Shown here piece by piece: positions 45,127 through 53,321 of a stretch of DNA of 64,000 bases. Below the pieces are notes generated by a model, which worked only from the letters and a program-made list of their open reading frames with translations, searched no databases and was not told where the DNA came from. Location: positions 3,231,288 through 3,295,287 of the forward strand of contig WLWT01000001.1 of assembly GCA_012103455.1 (NCBI GenBank). Reading direction: 5' to 3'. Numbering within the stretch: the first letter of the stretch is position 1; each line of letters starts with the position of its first letter. The translations under genes were made by a program, and so were the position numbers. The DNA is from Gammaproteobacteria bacterium. GTDB lineage: Bacteria; Pseudomonadota; Gammaproteobacteria; HK1.

Positions 45127-45351
45127 GATATTCTCGGCCAAGTTCCTCCCCGCCGTAGGTGGTGGCAGTGGTCTTCCGTCCCGCTTCATAAGCGCAATCC
45201 ATTCATCCACTGTAGTACAAAGTTCTACGTAGACCTGTGCTTCATCGTCACCATGACAACATGGACCGATAATACCCGGACACTGACCAACGAAGCTTTG
45301 GTCTTCGTCGGACCATTCTACGAGCTTAATATACCGGGTGCTTTCTTTCAT
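45121..45351 (-). CDS. HicB-like protein (cassette gene)
   Basis: 76 residues: YIKLVEWSDEDQSFVGQCPG, HGDDEAQVYVELCTTVDEWI and the C-terminal PLPPPTAGRNLAEN, a HicB-type fold with a short tail. It ends inside the attC (TAA of GCCTAAC). A MITE starts 4 bases upstream of its ATG and has removed its native promoter and the cassette boundary, so expression is doubtful. No hicA partner. Confidence 0.75.
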   Translation of the reverse strand: MKESTRYIKLVEWSDEDQSFVGQCPGIIGPCCHGDDEAQVYVELCTTVDEWIALMKRDGRPLPPPTAGRNLAENIA

Positions 45352-45355
45352 TTCC

Positions 45356-45495
45356 GGGCACCTCTAAAAATGCACTTTTTCCGCGATTGCGGCGTCAGCG
45401 CCGTGCTCCAATCCTCAGGTATCACCTAGACACTGCGGTTGTGCGCGCGGTGCTTCCTTGCGCTCACGAAAAAATGACTATTTTTAGAGGCGCCC
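45356..45495 (+). mobile_element. MITE-like element, copy 8, at a deletion joint
   Basis: GGGCACCTCTAAAAATGC ... TTTTTAGAGGCGCCC. The flanks differ: the left is the HicB-like gene start, the right the first codons of an HNH gene, so everything between, including an attC, is gone. Confidence 0.85.
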
Positions 45496-45565
45496 AGTAT
45501 TCGCAGAGACCGTTTGACCGCAGTTCGACAAGTCGGCGTAGATCGACGGGGACATAACTGGTCAC
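45496..45565 (-). pseudogene. HNH endonuclease, first 23 codons only
   Basis: From GTG 45565, overlapping the previous stop (GTGA): VTSYVPVDLRRLVELRSNGL then CEY, the start of small HNH endonucleases (which continue CxxC ... DHI). It is cut at the MITE, so all catalytic residues are lost. It is coupled to the preceding 77-residue gene, the usual partner order. Confidence 0.65.
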
Positions 45566-45795
45566 TGTGAGCAGAACATTCGAGCACGGGCCTTAGCGAA
45601 CCGCATGAGATGTTCAAGCTTCATGAAATTATCGAGTTCAGCCGCTTCTTCAGGTGTCAGGCTTGCTGTTTTTTCCTTATGGATCAGATCAGCAACGATG
45701 TTCTTGGTTTTCTGTGACGGTTCGAACTGCGCAACAGAATCCAGAGTTGTACCAGCGGCGATGAAGTCCACGAGTTCGTCGTATGCTCGGATCAT
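45562..45795 (-). CDS. Small helical partner protein of an HNH endonuclease (cassette gene)
   Basis: 77 residues: MIRAYDELVDFIAAGTTLDS, TASLTPEEAAELDNFMKLEH and LMRFAKARAR, a helical family often located directly before a small HNH nuclease and plausibly its antitoxin. The HNH gene is truncated, so this is an orphan. The -10 TACAAT (45802-45807) is 6 bases ahead of the ATG. Confidence 0.75.
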   Translation of the reverse strand: MIRAYDELVDFIAAGTTLDSVAQFEPSQKTKNIVADLIHKEKTASLTPEEAAELDNFMKLEHLMRFAKARARMFCSQ

Positions 45796-45870
45796 GCCTT
45801 GATTGTACCGCTCAAATCGTGTTGTGACGCCAACACGGCTGACACGATAGCAGCACCGTGTGCTTCTGAT

Positions 45871-45942
45871 GCCTAACGCGATGGTTCAGCTGCAAGGATT
45901 TCGCGCAGCGGGATTCTTGTCAGTTGGAACCACTTGTTATGC
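45871..45942 (-). repeat. attC site (72 bases)
   Basis: GCATAAC ... GTTAGGC on the minus strand, arms AGTGGTTCCAACTGACAAG / CTTGCAGCTGAACCATCGC. GCATAAC contains the higA stop codon. Confidence 0.92.
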
Positions 45943-46218
45943 AATCAACGGCCGGATGACCCGCGCAAGCCTCGACGATGACAGGTCATAGGCAACCTGC
46001 AAATTCATCCAGAACTCTGCAGAGGTGTTGAATGCCCCGGCAAGAAGCCAAGCAGTGTCCGGCGTTACACCACGCTTTCCTCGAACCAATTCATTGATGC
46101 GCTGAGTTGGTATACCCAGATGTTCTGCCAGTCCTTTTTGCGTCAGTTTCAACGGCTCAAGGAATTCATGCAGTAGAATCTTCCCTGGATGTGTGGAAAC
46201 TCGATTTTGTGGAATCAT
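45937..46218 (-). CDS. higA: HigA antitoxin (cassette gene)
   Basis: 93 residues, XRE helix-turn-helix: RVSTHPGKILLHEFLEPLKL, TQKGLAEHLGIPTQRINELV and FWMNLQVAYDL, the HigA signature. It binds and neutralises HigB and represses the operon. It starts 8 bases after higB; its stop lies inside the attC. Intact. Confidence 0.93.
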   Translation of the reverse strand: MIPQNRVSTHPGKILLHEFLEPLKLTQKGLAEHLGIPTQRINELVRGKRGVTPDTAWLLAGAFNTSAEFWMNLQVAYDLSSSRLARVIRPLIA

Positions 46219-46226
46219 CAGTGCAC

Positions 46227-46517
46227 CTAGTGATAGTCAATTAGCTCGACGCTTGAGGCCTCACCTGCATTCCAACGGAAGATGATTCGCCATTGGTCAT
46301 TTACACGAATGCTGTAGAACTCTCGTAAATCCCCACGCAGTTTCTCCAAGCGATTGCTCGGTGGCGACCTGAGGTCCGCTATCGACGTGGCGGCGTTGAG
46401 GACATCGAGCTTGAAAAGTGCCGCCTCGCGCAAAACACTCGAGCGCCGCCGGACTCGACTGGACTCCTTGCCGTGATACAGGTCTTCAGTTCTTCGGTCT
46501 CCGAACGACTCGATCAT
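46227..46517 (-). CDS. higB: HigB toxin (cassette gene)
   Basis: 96 residues, RelE-fold ribosome-dependent mRNA interferase: MIESFGDRRTEDLYHG, KLDVLNAATSIADLRSPPSN, RLEKLRGDLREFYSIRVNDQ and WRIIFRW with the C-terminal VELIDYH. Full length. First gene of higBA, toxin before antitoxin as usual for Hig. The 3' exon side of group II intron 2 lies 49 bases upstream. Confidence 0.92.
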   Translation of the reverse strand: MIESFGDRRTEDLYHGKESSRVRRRSSVLREAALFKLDVLNAATSIADLRSPPSNRLEKLRGDLREFYSIRVNDQWRIIFRWNAGEASSVELIDYH

Positions 46518-46523
46518 TCGCGT

Positions 46524-46552
46524 AGATTACCGAATACACGGCATCCATGCAA
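46524..46552 (-). promoter_or_regulatory. higBA promoter giving a leaderless mRNA
   Basis: TTGCAT (46547-46552), 17 bases, TAATCT (46524-46529), then 6 bases to the higB ATG, so transcription should start at the ATG. Confidence 0.55.
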
Positions 46553-46608
46553 CGAGGTAGACTTTGCGCATAATCGGGATAGGGGGATGCCTCACGACCT
46601 CCCTCCTC

Positions 46609-47470
46609 TCACACCACCGGGCCTACGCAGCCCGTATCACGGCGGTTCGGATGTGTAGGTGCGCTCACCGTTTTGCCCACTCCGGCCAACCCCGAGTGCC
46701 TGTAGTATCGGTTAGGAAGCGCAGGGCGCAAAGCCGCACTGGCACTGATCCGCCAAAGACCCTGCGCGGACTTCGCCCTATTCCACGCGCGTTGGCGCTC
46801 TACGCCAAGCTTATGCAGCGCACGATAGCCGCGCCTAGCCCATTGCTTCCATTGATAAGTGCGCAATCTCCGCCGGGTCCACTTGTTCAAATCACGCCCA
46901 GGGCTCAGCCCCTCAGCGAGGCCGAAGTCCGCTTTCCATCCAAACAGGGTCTGTCTCAGCGCTGCAATGATTCGACCAATGTTGGGGCCTCGGGTCCGGC
47001 GACTCACCTCACGCACTCGCTGCTTCAACCGGGCGAAGGACTTCCCCGCGACCTTCAGCCGGTCACCGGGCTTAGGCGTGAAGGTGAACCCCAAGAACGT
47101 GCGTTCCCAGGGTCTCGCTACCGCACTCGTTCGTGTATTGACTGTGAGCCGCGGTGACTTTTCGATAAAGCGCGTTCGCCAAGCCATGGCTCGTTCACCG
47201 GCCCGCTGACTTTTGGGCACCTCTAACAATGCACTTGTTCCGCGATTGCGGCGTCAGCTCCGTGCTCCAATCCTCAGGTATCACCTACACACTGCGGTTG
47301 TGCGCGCGGTGCTTCCTTGCACTCACGAAACAATGACTATTTTTAGCAGGTGCTCTTAATACTCGGCCAATGGCTTTTGAGATCATCAGCTAACGCCTCA
47401 ACGCTCATACCATCAATGCCAGGGGCGCCGCGATGGCGTTGAACTTGACGCAGCGCCGCGATGAGAGGGT
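46609..47470 (-). pseudogene. Group II intron reverse transcriptase, centre deleted at a MITE
   Basis: The N-terminal piece (LIAALRQVQRHRGAPGIDGM then SVEALADDLKSHWPSIK) lies right of the MITE. The C-terminal piece starts just after where YADD should be (SQRAGERAMAWRTRFIEKSP) and runs through FLGFTFTPKPGDRL, FGWKADFGLAEG, RLRTYQWKQWARRGYR to the end. The palm with the catalytic motif is missing. Confidence 0.8.
47217..47356 (+). mobile_element. MITE-like element, copy 9, inside intron 2
   Basis: GGGCACCTCTAACAATGC ... TTTTTAGCAGGTGCTC. The flanks do not match; it marks the joint of the reverse-transcriptase deletion. Confidence 0.85.
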
Positions 47471-48002
47471 CCCCCCTCAATACCGCCGCCATCGCCGGTC
47501 ATTGCCACTCGCAGCGTTCGCGTCAACGCCGGCCACCCAGGGGTTCATCTTGCCGCGTACGTTGCTCCACCGATGCCTTCCCATTGGTCCTCCACGTTCG
47601 CTCCCTGTCCTCATCCGTTCGCGCCTTCTGTTGCCCCGAAGCCACCTACTATGCCCTGTGCTGAGTTCTGTACACCGTTCAGACGAAGTGGCCTTCGACT
47701 CGGTTGCTCCCTCAACACTGTACCGTTCTCCCGCAGTAAGACACGAAACTTTCTTTGCGTGAACGCCCAATTTACAAAACGCAGCCCCGTGCAGAGGGCG
47801 AACTTCGGGGTACCGTGCCCACTGCTCCCGGCTACGTCACGCCTCCGAGCAGGGTCTTGTACATCGCCCCGCAACTTTGCCTCACGCTTCCTTCAGACAA
47901 TGCCTCGCCACGTTGCTCTTGCTTTATTGGCTAACCTTCGGCTCTGCCAATACCGGGTGCCGGGACTTTCACCCGACTAGCTTCGTGCCATGTCCGGCAC
48001 AC

Positions 48003-48093
48003 ACGACCAAGCTCAGCCGCGGACAAGCCGCGAAGCGGGTTGGACGTCCGGCGGAGGCCGAAGGCCGGAGCGATCTCGATCGCCTTGTTAGGC
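48003..48093 (-). repeat. attC site interrupted by group II intron 2
   Basis: GCCTAAC (48087-48093) and stem CGGCCTTCGGCCTCCGCCG ... GAGCTTGGTCGT at the intron junction; the remaining TATGC is at 46568-46572. It belongs to the CoiA-like cassette. Confidence 0.82.
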
Positions 48094-48140
48094 GCGGTTT
48101 CGGAATATGGGTGAAGTCGATACATCGGTACAACTCGTTT

Positions 48141-48935
48141 CTAGAGGCGGCGCCGAGCAGACTTGCGGGCGAGGTACTGTTGAAACCCATTCGCCGTCGT
48201 TTTTGAACGGACTCTCTGCACCTGAAGTTGAAACTGCGCCTCATAGTTGGAGGCCAGACTTCTGAGGTCCGCGACAAGCTTTTCAAATTCGGAAATCGCC
48301 TCTTCGCTCGCCCCCAGATGTATTTGGATGAACTCCGGTCGAGAGAACGGTGTAACGTAGAACGGGCCTTCTTGACGCTTCGCTAACAACCACCAGACTA
48401 CGCTCTGGCCTCCGAAATCTAGGAATACTTGTGAGGGACTGTTTGCCCATTCCCTTAGCAACGCTGATCGTCCCGGCAAGATCCTCCGGACCGGCACGCT
48501 GCGGTGAATGGCGATTCCTTTATTTAGCGCAGCGTGGAAATGTTCTACGTCTCTTTTCCTCCTCGTTCCATCTACGACCCAGATTAGCTTTGAGTAGAAC
48601 GCATCGCGAGATTCTCGCTCTTCAGGTTTGAGGTATGAGTGTTGGAACTCAATCACCCAGTCGTGGTCGGTCTTCACATCTGCAATGTGTCGCTCACCAT
48701 TCTCGTCCCGATGAACAAACTCTTGCCAATGTGTTGGGAAACTATCTTTCCAATTGCGATGCCATTCAGTTTCTCTCTCCCACCAGTAATCACAATTTTG
48801 TCCACGTCTGTGCGCCCAATGATTGACTCGAATCTCGCCGCATTTGGCAATTACCGACCCGCCGCAACAGGGACACTCTCCAGTGCGATTCGGTTGGGCC
48901 TCGCTTCGCTGTCCGTTTACAAAAGCGTATTTCAT
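48141..48935 (-). CDS. CoiA-like (competence/nuclease-type) protein (cassette gene)
   Basis: 264 residues from ATG 48935; an earlier start at 48998 would read into the attC. A zinc-finger-like N-terminus (CPCCGGSVIAKCG, then HWAHRR) and a nuclease-like core (ETEWHRNWKDSFP, HIADVKTDHDWVIEFQHSYL, AFYSKLIWVVDG) match the CoiA/restriction-endonuclease-like group: Asp in ADVK, Glu in EFQHS. TATAAA stands 6 bases before the ATG. A DNA-cutting, possibly defensive role is inferred. Confidence 0.75.
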   Translation of the reverse strand: MKYAFVNGQRSEAQPNRTGECPCCGGSVIAKCGEIRVNHWAHRRGQNCDYWWERETEWHRNWKDSFPTHWQEFVHRDENGERHIADVKTDHDWVIEFQHSYLKPEERESRDAFYSKLIWVVDGTRRKRDVEHFHAALNKGIAIHRSVPVRRILPGRSALLREWANSPSQVFLDFGGQSVVWWLLAKRQEGPFYVTPFSRPEFIQIHLGASEEAISEFEKLVADLRSLASNYEAQFQLQVQRVRSKTTANGFQQYLARKSARRRL

Positions 48936-48983
48936 TGACCGTTTATATTCACCCGTATCTAGGTTTGCGCGTTCTCGGATTAC

Positions 48984-49056
48984 GCCTAACAACCGCAATC
49001 ACCCGCGCGGAAGGAGCGGTAGCGACTGGAGCGTCGGGTGCATTGCATTGTTGGGC
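48984..49056 (-). repeat. attC site (73 bases)
   Basis: GCCCAAC ... GTTAGGC on the minus strand, arms GCACCCGACGCTCC / GGAGCGG...GGGTGATTGC. It follows the 627-residue gene by 32 bases. Confidence 0.88.
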
Positions 49057-49088
49057 GTTGTTCAGACGGGCTAACCGTGCAAGCATTT

Positions 49089-50972
49089 TTACTTGCTTGC
49101 CTCGATCCACGCCATAACTCTATCAGCAGTTCTTGCTGATATCCTGCGAATATAGTTTTGAAGATACGTTCCCAATATGAGGTTGGCCACTGTAAGAACC
49201 AAAGCCAGTAAGATTGCAGCTGCAGGCAAAATTGCTAACAAGGTGAAATTCCCCGGCCACGTGGCAGTTAGCCCATAAATAAGTAGAGCCAGGGAAAATA
49301 AATACAATGATCCCGAAACAACATTCTCAACGAGATGGCGCAATCGGTTCTTGAAGCCAACAGCGTCGCTGCGGCTTTCGTCAACACTCTTTCTTAGTTT
49401 TTCATTTTCAATCAGGGTGTCACTCAATATTTCTTGCTTTGACCTCTCCAGCACCTCCTTGACCGTACCGACGACCTTGCTCACATCGCCGAAGGTCAAA
49501 TCCATTAAGTGAAGTCTCGAATCTGTGCTGTGAACCAATAACTCGTAGTCGTTCTCCGTAATGTTTCCTTGCGCTAACAGTTTTTCGGCCTCAGATGCAT
49601 AGCTTTGCCACACTTCTTCTGATGGCTGTAGAGCTGCGATACAATTCGCTACGACTCTTTCGCGGGGAAGGTTCGGGGCCTTGTTCGCGGTCTTTAACCA
49701 TACCAATGTGGTAAAAACCTGGTCTGGAATACAAAGGGGTGTATCGGAATGACCATACTGTTCATTGAAAAAACGCGTTGAACTTGAGGCGAGAGCACTG
49801 TTCTTTGTAACAAAGATTGCCTTACAGTCTAAGAGTCGTCTTTTGATTTTCCCCTGACGAAGTCGGAATATTGCTGCGATACAGTCTACATCTCTAGCTC
49901 TTGACTCGTCCGATTGATAGGGTATTCGCTTTTTAATTGCCGCATCTAGGCCTTTCTCACTGATTCCGTACTTGCCTAGATACGCTGGCGCATCAACTAC
50001 CCCTATTTCATACTGCCGCAAGTAATCGTCAATACGATTCCTTTCTATTTCTATATCGGAGGATTTGTACCCTCTTCGATTGAAGAATTCTCCAACGCTG
50101 CCTGGCCAAGCATCCTTAATTCTTCCGAACTGCTGCGCCTTGATTGAGGTTGTGTGAAGAATGGCATCAATCTCCCCCTTGGTTTTATCGAAGCATCGTA
50201 GAGGCACTCGAAGCTCGTTGAGCATGCTCACCATTTCACGAATGGGTGCATGCTGAGACTCTTGAGAATAGCCAAAAAGATCAAGGAGCACGGAAGTATC
50301 CAAATAAACGGCAACATCTTGTATTTTCCTTTGGATTTCTTCCGGGGCTTGGTAGTAAAAAGTTTCCGTCAGCATTGCGCCACGTACAAATGAAAGAACG
50401 ATATCGAGACTCTCTTGGTCTTTTTCTAAAGCATTCTTTATGAACCTAGAGATCAAGTATGAGTACTTCCAATGCGGTTCGCTCTCTCCTTTGATGTCAC
50501 CTCCATCACGCAGCGCGCTACCGAACAGCCGAGGCGATATTTGATAAAGAATCTCAAAAAAGTATCGGCCTGCTTCCTCGTGTTCGATGGAGATGTTGAA
50601 TTCGTGACTCAGGTACGCTTCGAATCGATCCGTCAGTTTGCGAAATTCCCTCTCTTCTTTATCTCTATTCGTTATGTAATCATTCTCTGGCAAGACTGGC
50701 CGATTTATAGTGTACGTGCCATTGGCAGAGCGGGTTATGGCATCATACTTCTTCATTGCTCTATTCAATAGCACTAATGCTACGTTGTGAGGCACTGAAA
50801 AGTCTGCAGTTTCCTCAAAGGTTGTTTTGAAGTCTTGTACTGTAACTACGTCCGCAGTCATGCTGCGAAGTGTGTAAATAACTAGCGGAAGATAGTTGTC
50901 AAGAAATGGTGCTGCAGTCGATCGGTCCCAGTTCACCTTCACGACAGCCATGTTCACTATGAAACGGTTCAT
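49089..50972 (-). CDS. 627-residue protein with PIN-like domain and C-terminal membrane helices (first cassette)
   Basis: A large cassette gene, GC-poor. The N-terminal 200 residues are helical; then VAVYLDTSVLLDLFGYSQES (about residues 215-235) has the hydrophobic-strand-plus-Asp pattern of a PIN-domain start, with further acidic positions in RARDVDCIAAIFRLRQGKI and KAIFVTKNSALA. Near the C-terminus are two strong membrane helices (GSLYLFSLALLIYGLTATW and LLAILPAAAILLALVLTVA). So it may be a membrane-tethered nuclease. It lies next to the integrase fragment, the most recently acquired position in an integron. GGAG precedes the ATG by 11 bases. Confidence 0.7.
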   Translation of the reverse strand: MNRFIVNMAVVKVNWDRSTAAPFLDNYLPLVIYTLRSMTADVVTVQDFKTTFEETADFSVPHNVALVLLNRAMKKYDAITRSANGTYTINRPVLPENDYITNRDKEEREFRKLTDRFEAYLSHEFNISIEHEEAGRYFFEILYQISPRLFGSALRDGGDIKGESEPHWKYSYLISRFIKNALEKDQESLDIVLSFVRGAMLTETFYYQAPEEIQRKIQDVAVYLDTSVLLDLFGYSQESQHAPIREMVSMLNELRVPLRCFDKTKGEIDAILHTTSIKAQQFGRIKDAWPGSVGEFFNRRGYKSSDIEIERNRIDDYLRQYEIGVVDAPAYLGKYGISEKGLDAAIKKRIPYQSDESRARDVDCIAAIFRLRQGKIKRRLLDCKAIFVTKNSALASSSTRFFNEQYGHSDTPLCIPDQVFTTLVWLKTANKAPNLPRERVVANCIAALQPSEEVWQSYASEAEKLLAQGNITENDYELLVHSTDSRLHLMDLTFGDVSKVVGTVKEVLERSKQEILSDTLIENEKLRKSVDESRSDAVGFKNRLRHLVENVVSGSLYLFSLALLIYGLTATWPGNFTLLAILPAAAILLALVLTVANLILGTYLQNYIRRISARTADRVMAWIEASK

Positions 50973-51086
50973 TTCTTACTTGTCTCCACGATCTTCTGCA
51001 TGATTTTCCTATTAAAACCAATGGTGTGTAAAGCTGCTCAGCTCAATGTTTGACTTATTGCTCGATTGGTGCGTTATAGTTTTTAC

Positions 51087-51093
51087 GCTTAAC
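51087..51093 (-). repeat. Possible attI recombination point
   Basis: GTTAAGC on the minus strand (GTTRRRY pattern) between the integrase fragment and the first cassette. Only the seven-base core can be seen. Confidence 0.3.
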
Positions 51094-51133
51094 AATGTAT
51101 TAATCAGAGTCACCACGCATCATCATTTCACAG

Positions 51134-51600
51134 ATGAAATCCCCATCCCATTGACACAAATACCTTAACCTGTTAGCCAAACAACAGCTGCCCGAAGGCG
51201 CGCGGCGTTGCTATGTCCGACAGGCCGAAGGCTTGCTCAAAGCCTTTCTGGATAAATCATTGCCGGCTTTATCCAAGGCGGATATAGAGGCTTTTCTGCG
51301 CGATGTGCCGCGCCAACATCGATTACAGGACAGGCAGTTCAAGCAAGCGGTGGAGGCGTTGCGTTGATGACTGGTTGAGTGAGCCGATAGGCCGGCGGGT
51401 CAAGCTTGTGGATTGGTTGTTTTGGCGTGATGCGGCGCGGCCGCTTGAACCGGAGCATGCGGCCCTGGCCGGTGCCGGGCCGGCGGCCAATTGGGCCGGG
51501 CGTGCCGGTTCGGATACCGGCTTGGATGCCTCATACCGGGCTTTGTTAATAAGGGCGGCAGTCACCGGGTTGGAAACGATTGAGAATGGCAAGAGTCAAG
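51134..51600 (+). pseudogene. Integron integrase (IntI-type tyrosine recombinase), N-terminal fragment, broken
   Basis: From ATG 51134: MKSPSH, a TGA, then in frame HKYLNLLAKQQLPEGARRCY, VRQAEGLLKAFLDKSLPALS, KADIEAFLRDVPRQHRLQDR and QFKQAVEALR, the N-terminal SAM-like DNA-binding domain of integron-type integrases. After a shift at about 51367 the sequence goes on as VKLVDWLFWRDAARPLEPEH, which matches the next part of such integrases. The catalytic domain (R, H-x-x-R, Y) is absent. Position and direction, divergent from the minus-strand cassettes, are as in a complete integron. Confidence 0.7.
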
Positions 51601-51627
51601 ACGGGCCGGCCAACATGGCCGGCCCGT
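51601..51627 (-). terminator. Strong hairpin behind the binding-protein gene
   Basis: Arms ACGGGCCGGCC / GGCCGGCCCGT with a 5-base loop, 16 bases past the stop at 51643, followed on the minus strand by CTTGACTCTTG. Likely terminator, though without a clean T run. Confidence 0.55.
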
Positions 51628-51642
51628 GCTCGTGACCTGGAC

Positions 51643-53247
51643 TCAGGATTCCAGCCACGCCCAGTGCGACAACTTAAATCCATCGCCTTCACCCACCGGA
51701 TGGGCGCTCCAGCCACCCAGTTTGTCCGCGCGGGCATCCAGCCAATCGGTGAACAGCGGGATGATGGAACCGCCCTTGTCCCACATGATCTTTTGCGCCT
51801 CGCAGTAGAGCTCGTACCGTTTGGGGCCATCCAAAACACCGCGCGCTTCTTTGATTAAACTATCGAACTTCTCGTCGTACCAATGCGCTTCGTTCCACTT
51901 GGCGCCGGAGATATAAGTCAGCGAAAAACGTAAGTCGGCGGTGGGCCGCGGCATCCAGTTGGAGCCGTGGAAGGGCCGCTTCATCCACACGTTGGACCAG
52001 TAGCCATCAGTCGGCTCACGCACTACGTGGATGTTGAAGCCGATCTTGGCGGCTGACTCACGGATCAACAAAGCCATATCCACCGACTGTACGCCACCGG
52101 CCGCTGGCGAGGTGTGCAGGTTGATGGTCTGGCCCGTCATACCCGCTTGCTTCAGGTGGAACTTGGCCTTGTCCAAATCGATGTCGCGCTGCGGAAGCTC
52201 TTTGCACCAGTAGCGATCGGCGGGGCCGATCGGCGTGTCGTTGCCGATGGCGCCAAAGCCTTTTTGCACATTCTTTAAAACCGCCTGCCGGTCCACCATG
52301 AGTCTAAGCGCCCGGCGCAGTTCCAAGTTATCCGTGGGTTTTTGGTCCACCATCATGGGATAGGTCAGATGGCGGCTGGATTTGGCATTGGCCATGGTCA
52401 CACCGGGCGCGCCGTTGATGATGGCGATGGACTTGGGATCAACCCGCACGGTGAAGTGGATATCGCCGGCCAACAGCGCGTTGACCCGGGCCGCCGTATC
52501 GGCGATACCGAAGGACTCTACTTCGTCCACGTACGGATACTGATCGAAGTGATAAGAACCGTTGCGCACGGCCAGCATGCCCACCCCCGGTTTGAAGCTT
52601 TTCAGCTTGAACGGGCCGGTGCCGATCATGTTGTCGAAGTCGGTATGGCCATCGGGCATGATCGCCGCATGCATATCACCGAAATACATGGGCAGATCGG
52701 CAGTCGGTGAATCCAGGCTCACCACCAGATAGTCGCCATCCGCCTTCAATTCGGTAATCGACGAGAGCCAAGCTTTGATGATCGAGTCGGAGTTCTCGCC
52801 GCGGTGCCGGTTCAGAGAATAGATGCAGTCTTGTACTGTCAGCGATTTACCATGGTGGAATTCAACCCCTTTGCGGATTTTAAAGCGCCAGGTCTTGGCG
52901 TCTGCGGAAGCCTCCCACGATGCGGCCAGATCCGGCTCCGCCGAGAGATCGGAGCCATAGCTCACCAGCGTACTGCAAAGCTGGAAGGTGCGGGTGAAGT
53001 CCAGCGAAGTGGTCAGCCGGTTGGGATTGAGCGTGTCGTTGGCGCTGTGGCCATACCAACCCAGCCGCAGGCGTCCGCCACGTTTAGGGGTAGCAGCCCG
53101 CACCCTGTGCGCCGCCGTCAGCAGTGAGCCAGCGGTAACCCCGGCCACCCCCAGAGCCGTCATCCGCCCCATGAATTCGCGCCGTGAAATGCGCGACTTT
53201 GCATACTCGCTCTGGTAGTGATCGAGTTCTTGTTGCTTCAATTTCAT
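51643..53247 (-). CDS. ABC transporter substrate-binding protein (peptide/nickel family 5), Tat-exported
   Basis: 534 residues from ATG 53247 (AGGAG ahead; a longer start at 53310 is poorer). A twin-arginine signal SRISRREFMGRMTALGVAGV is followed by the family-5 core: RLGWYGHSANDTLNPNR, WRFKIRKGVEFHHGKSLTVQ, IGTGPFKLKSFKPG, LRRALRLMVDRQAV. It captures a peptide-like or other solute in the periplasm. It precedes its ATPase and permease genes on the map, but because of the minus strand it is transcribed after them; a MITE separates them. Confidence 0.92.
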   Translation of the reverse strand: MKLKQQELDHYQSEYAKSRISRREFMGRMTALGVAGVTAGSLLTAAHRVRAATPKRGGRLRLGWYGHSANDTLNPNRLTTSLDFTRTFQLCSTLVSYGSDLSAEPDLAASWEASADAKTWRFKIRKGVEFHHGKSLTVQDCIYSLNRHRGENSDSIIKAWLSSITELKADGDYLVVSLDSPTADLPMYFGDMHAAIMPDGHTDFDNMIGTGPFKLKSFKPGVGMLAVRNGSYHFDQYPYVDEVESFGIADTAARVNALLAGDIHFTVRVDPKSIAIINGAPGVTMANAKSSRHLTYPMMVDQKPTDNLELRRALRLMVDRQAVLKNVQKGFGAIGNDTPIGPADRYWCKELPQRDIDLDKAKFHLKQAGMTGQTINLHTSPAAGGVQSVDMALLIRESAAKIGFNIHVVREPTDGYWSNVWMKRPFHGSNWMPRPTADLRFSLTYISGAKWNEAHWYDEKFDSLIKEARGVLDGPKRYELYCEAQKIMWDKGGSIIPLFTDWLDARADKLGGWSAHPVGEGDGFKLSHWAWLES

Positions 53248-53321
53248 ATCGTTTTTCTCCTGCGGTCCAACCAGGACCGTTTTAACGCCGGTCTGTACCG
53301 GTGAACTCATGCAACCAGTTA

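Larger units (their letters stand above)
46573..48002 (-). mobile_element. Group II intron 2 inserted in an attC site, with internal deletion
   Basis: 5' end GTGTGCCGGACATGGCAC with GGGTGAAAGTCC; 3' end with GAACCGCCGTGATACGGGC and terminal CCCTATCCCGAT, clearly related to intron 1. Joining its flanks gives GGTCGT+TATGC, an exact attC end (GTTATGC). About 1430 bases including a MITE; intact relatives are nearer 1850, so the middle of the reverse transcriptase is deleted at the MITE. Confidence 0.8.

Noticed and set aside
47433..47762. 109-codon plus-strand frame within intron 2
   Set aside because: It is the reverse of the intron's RNA and reverse-transcriptase region; biased Arg/Pro/Ser content typical of a shadow frame.
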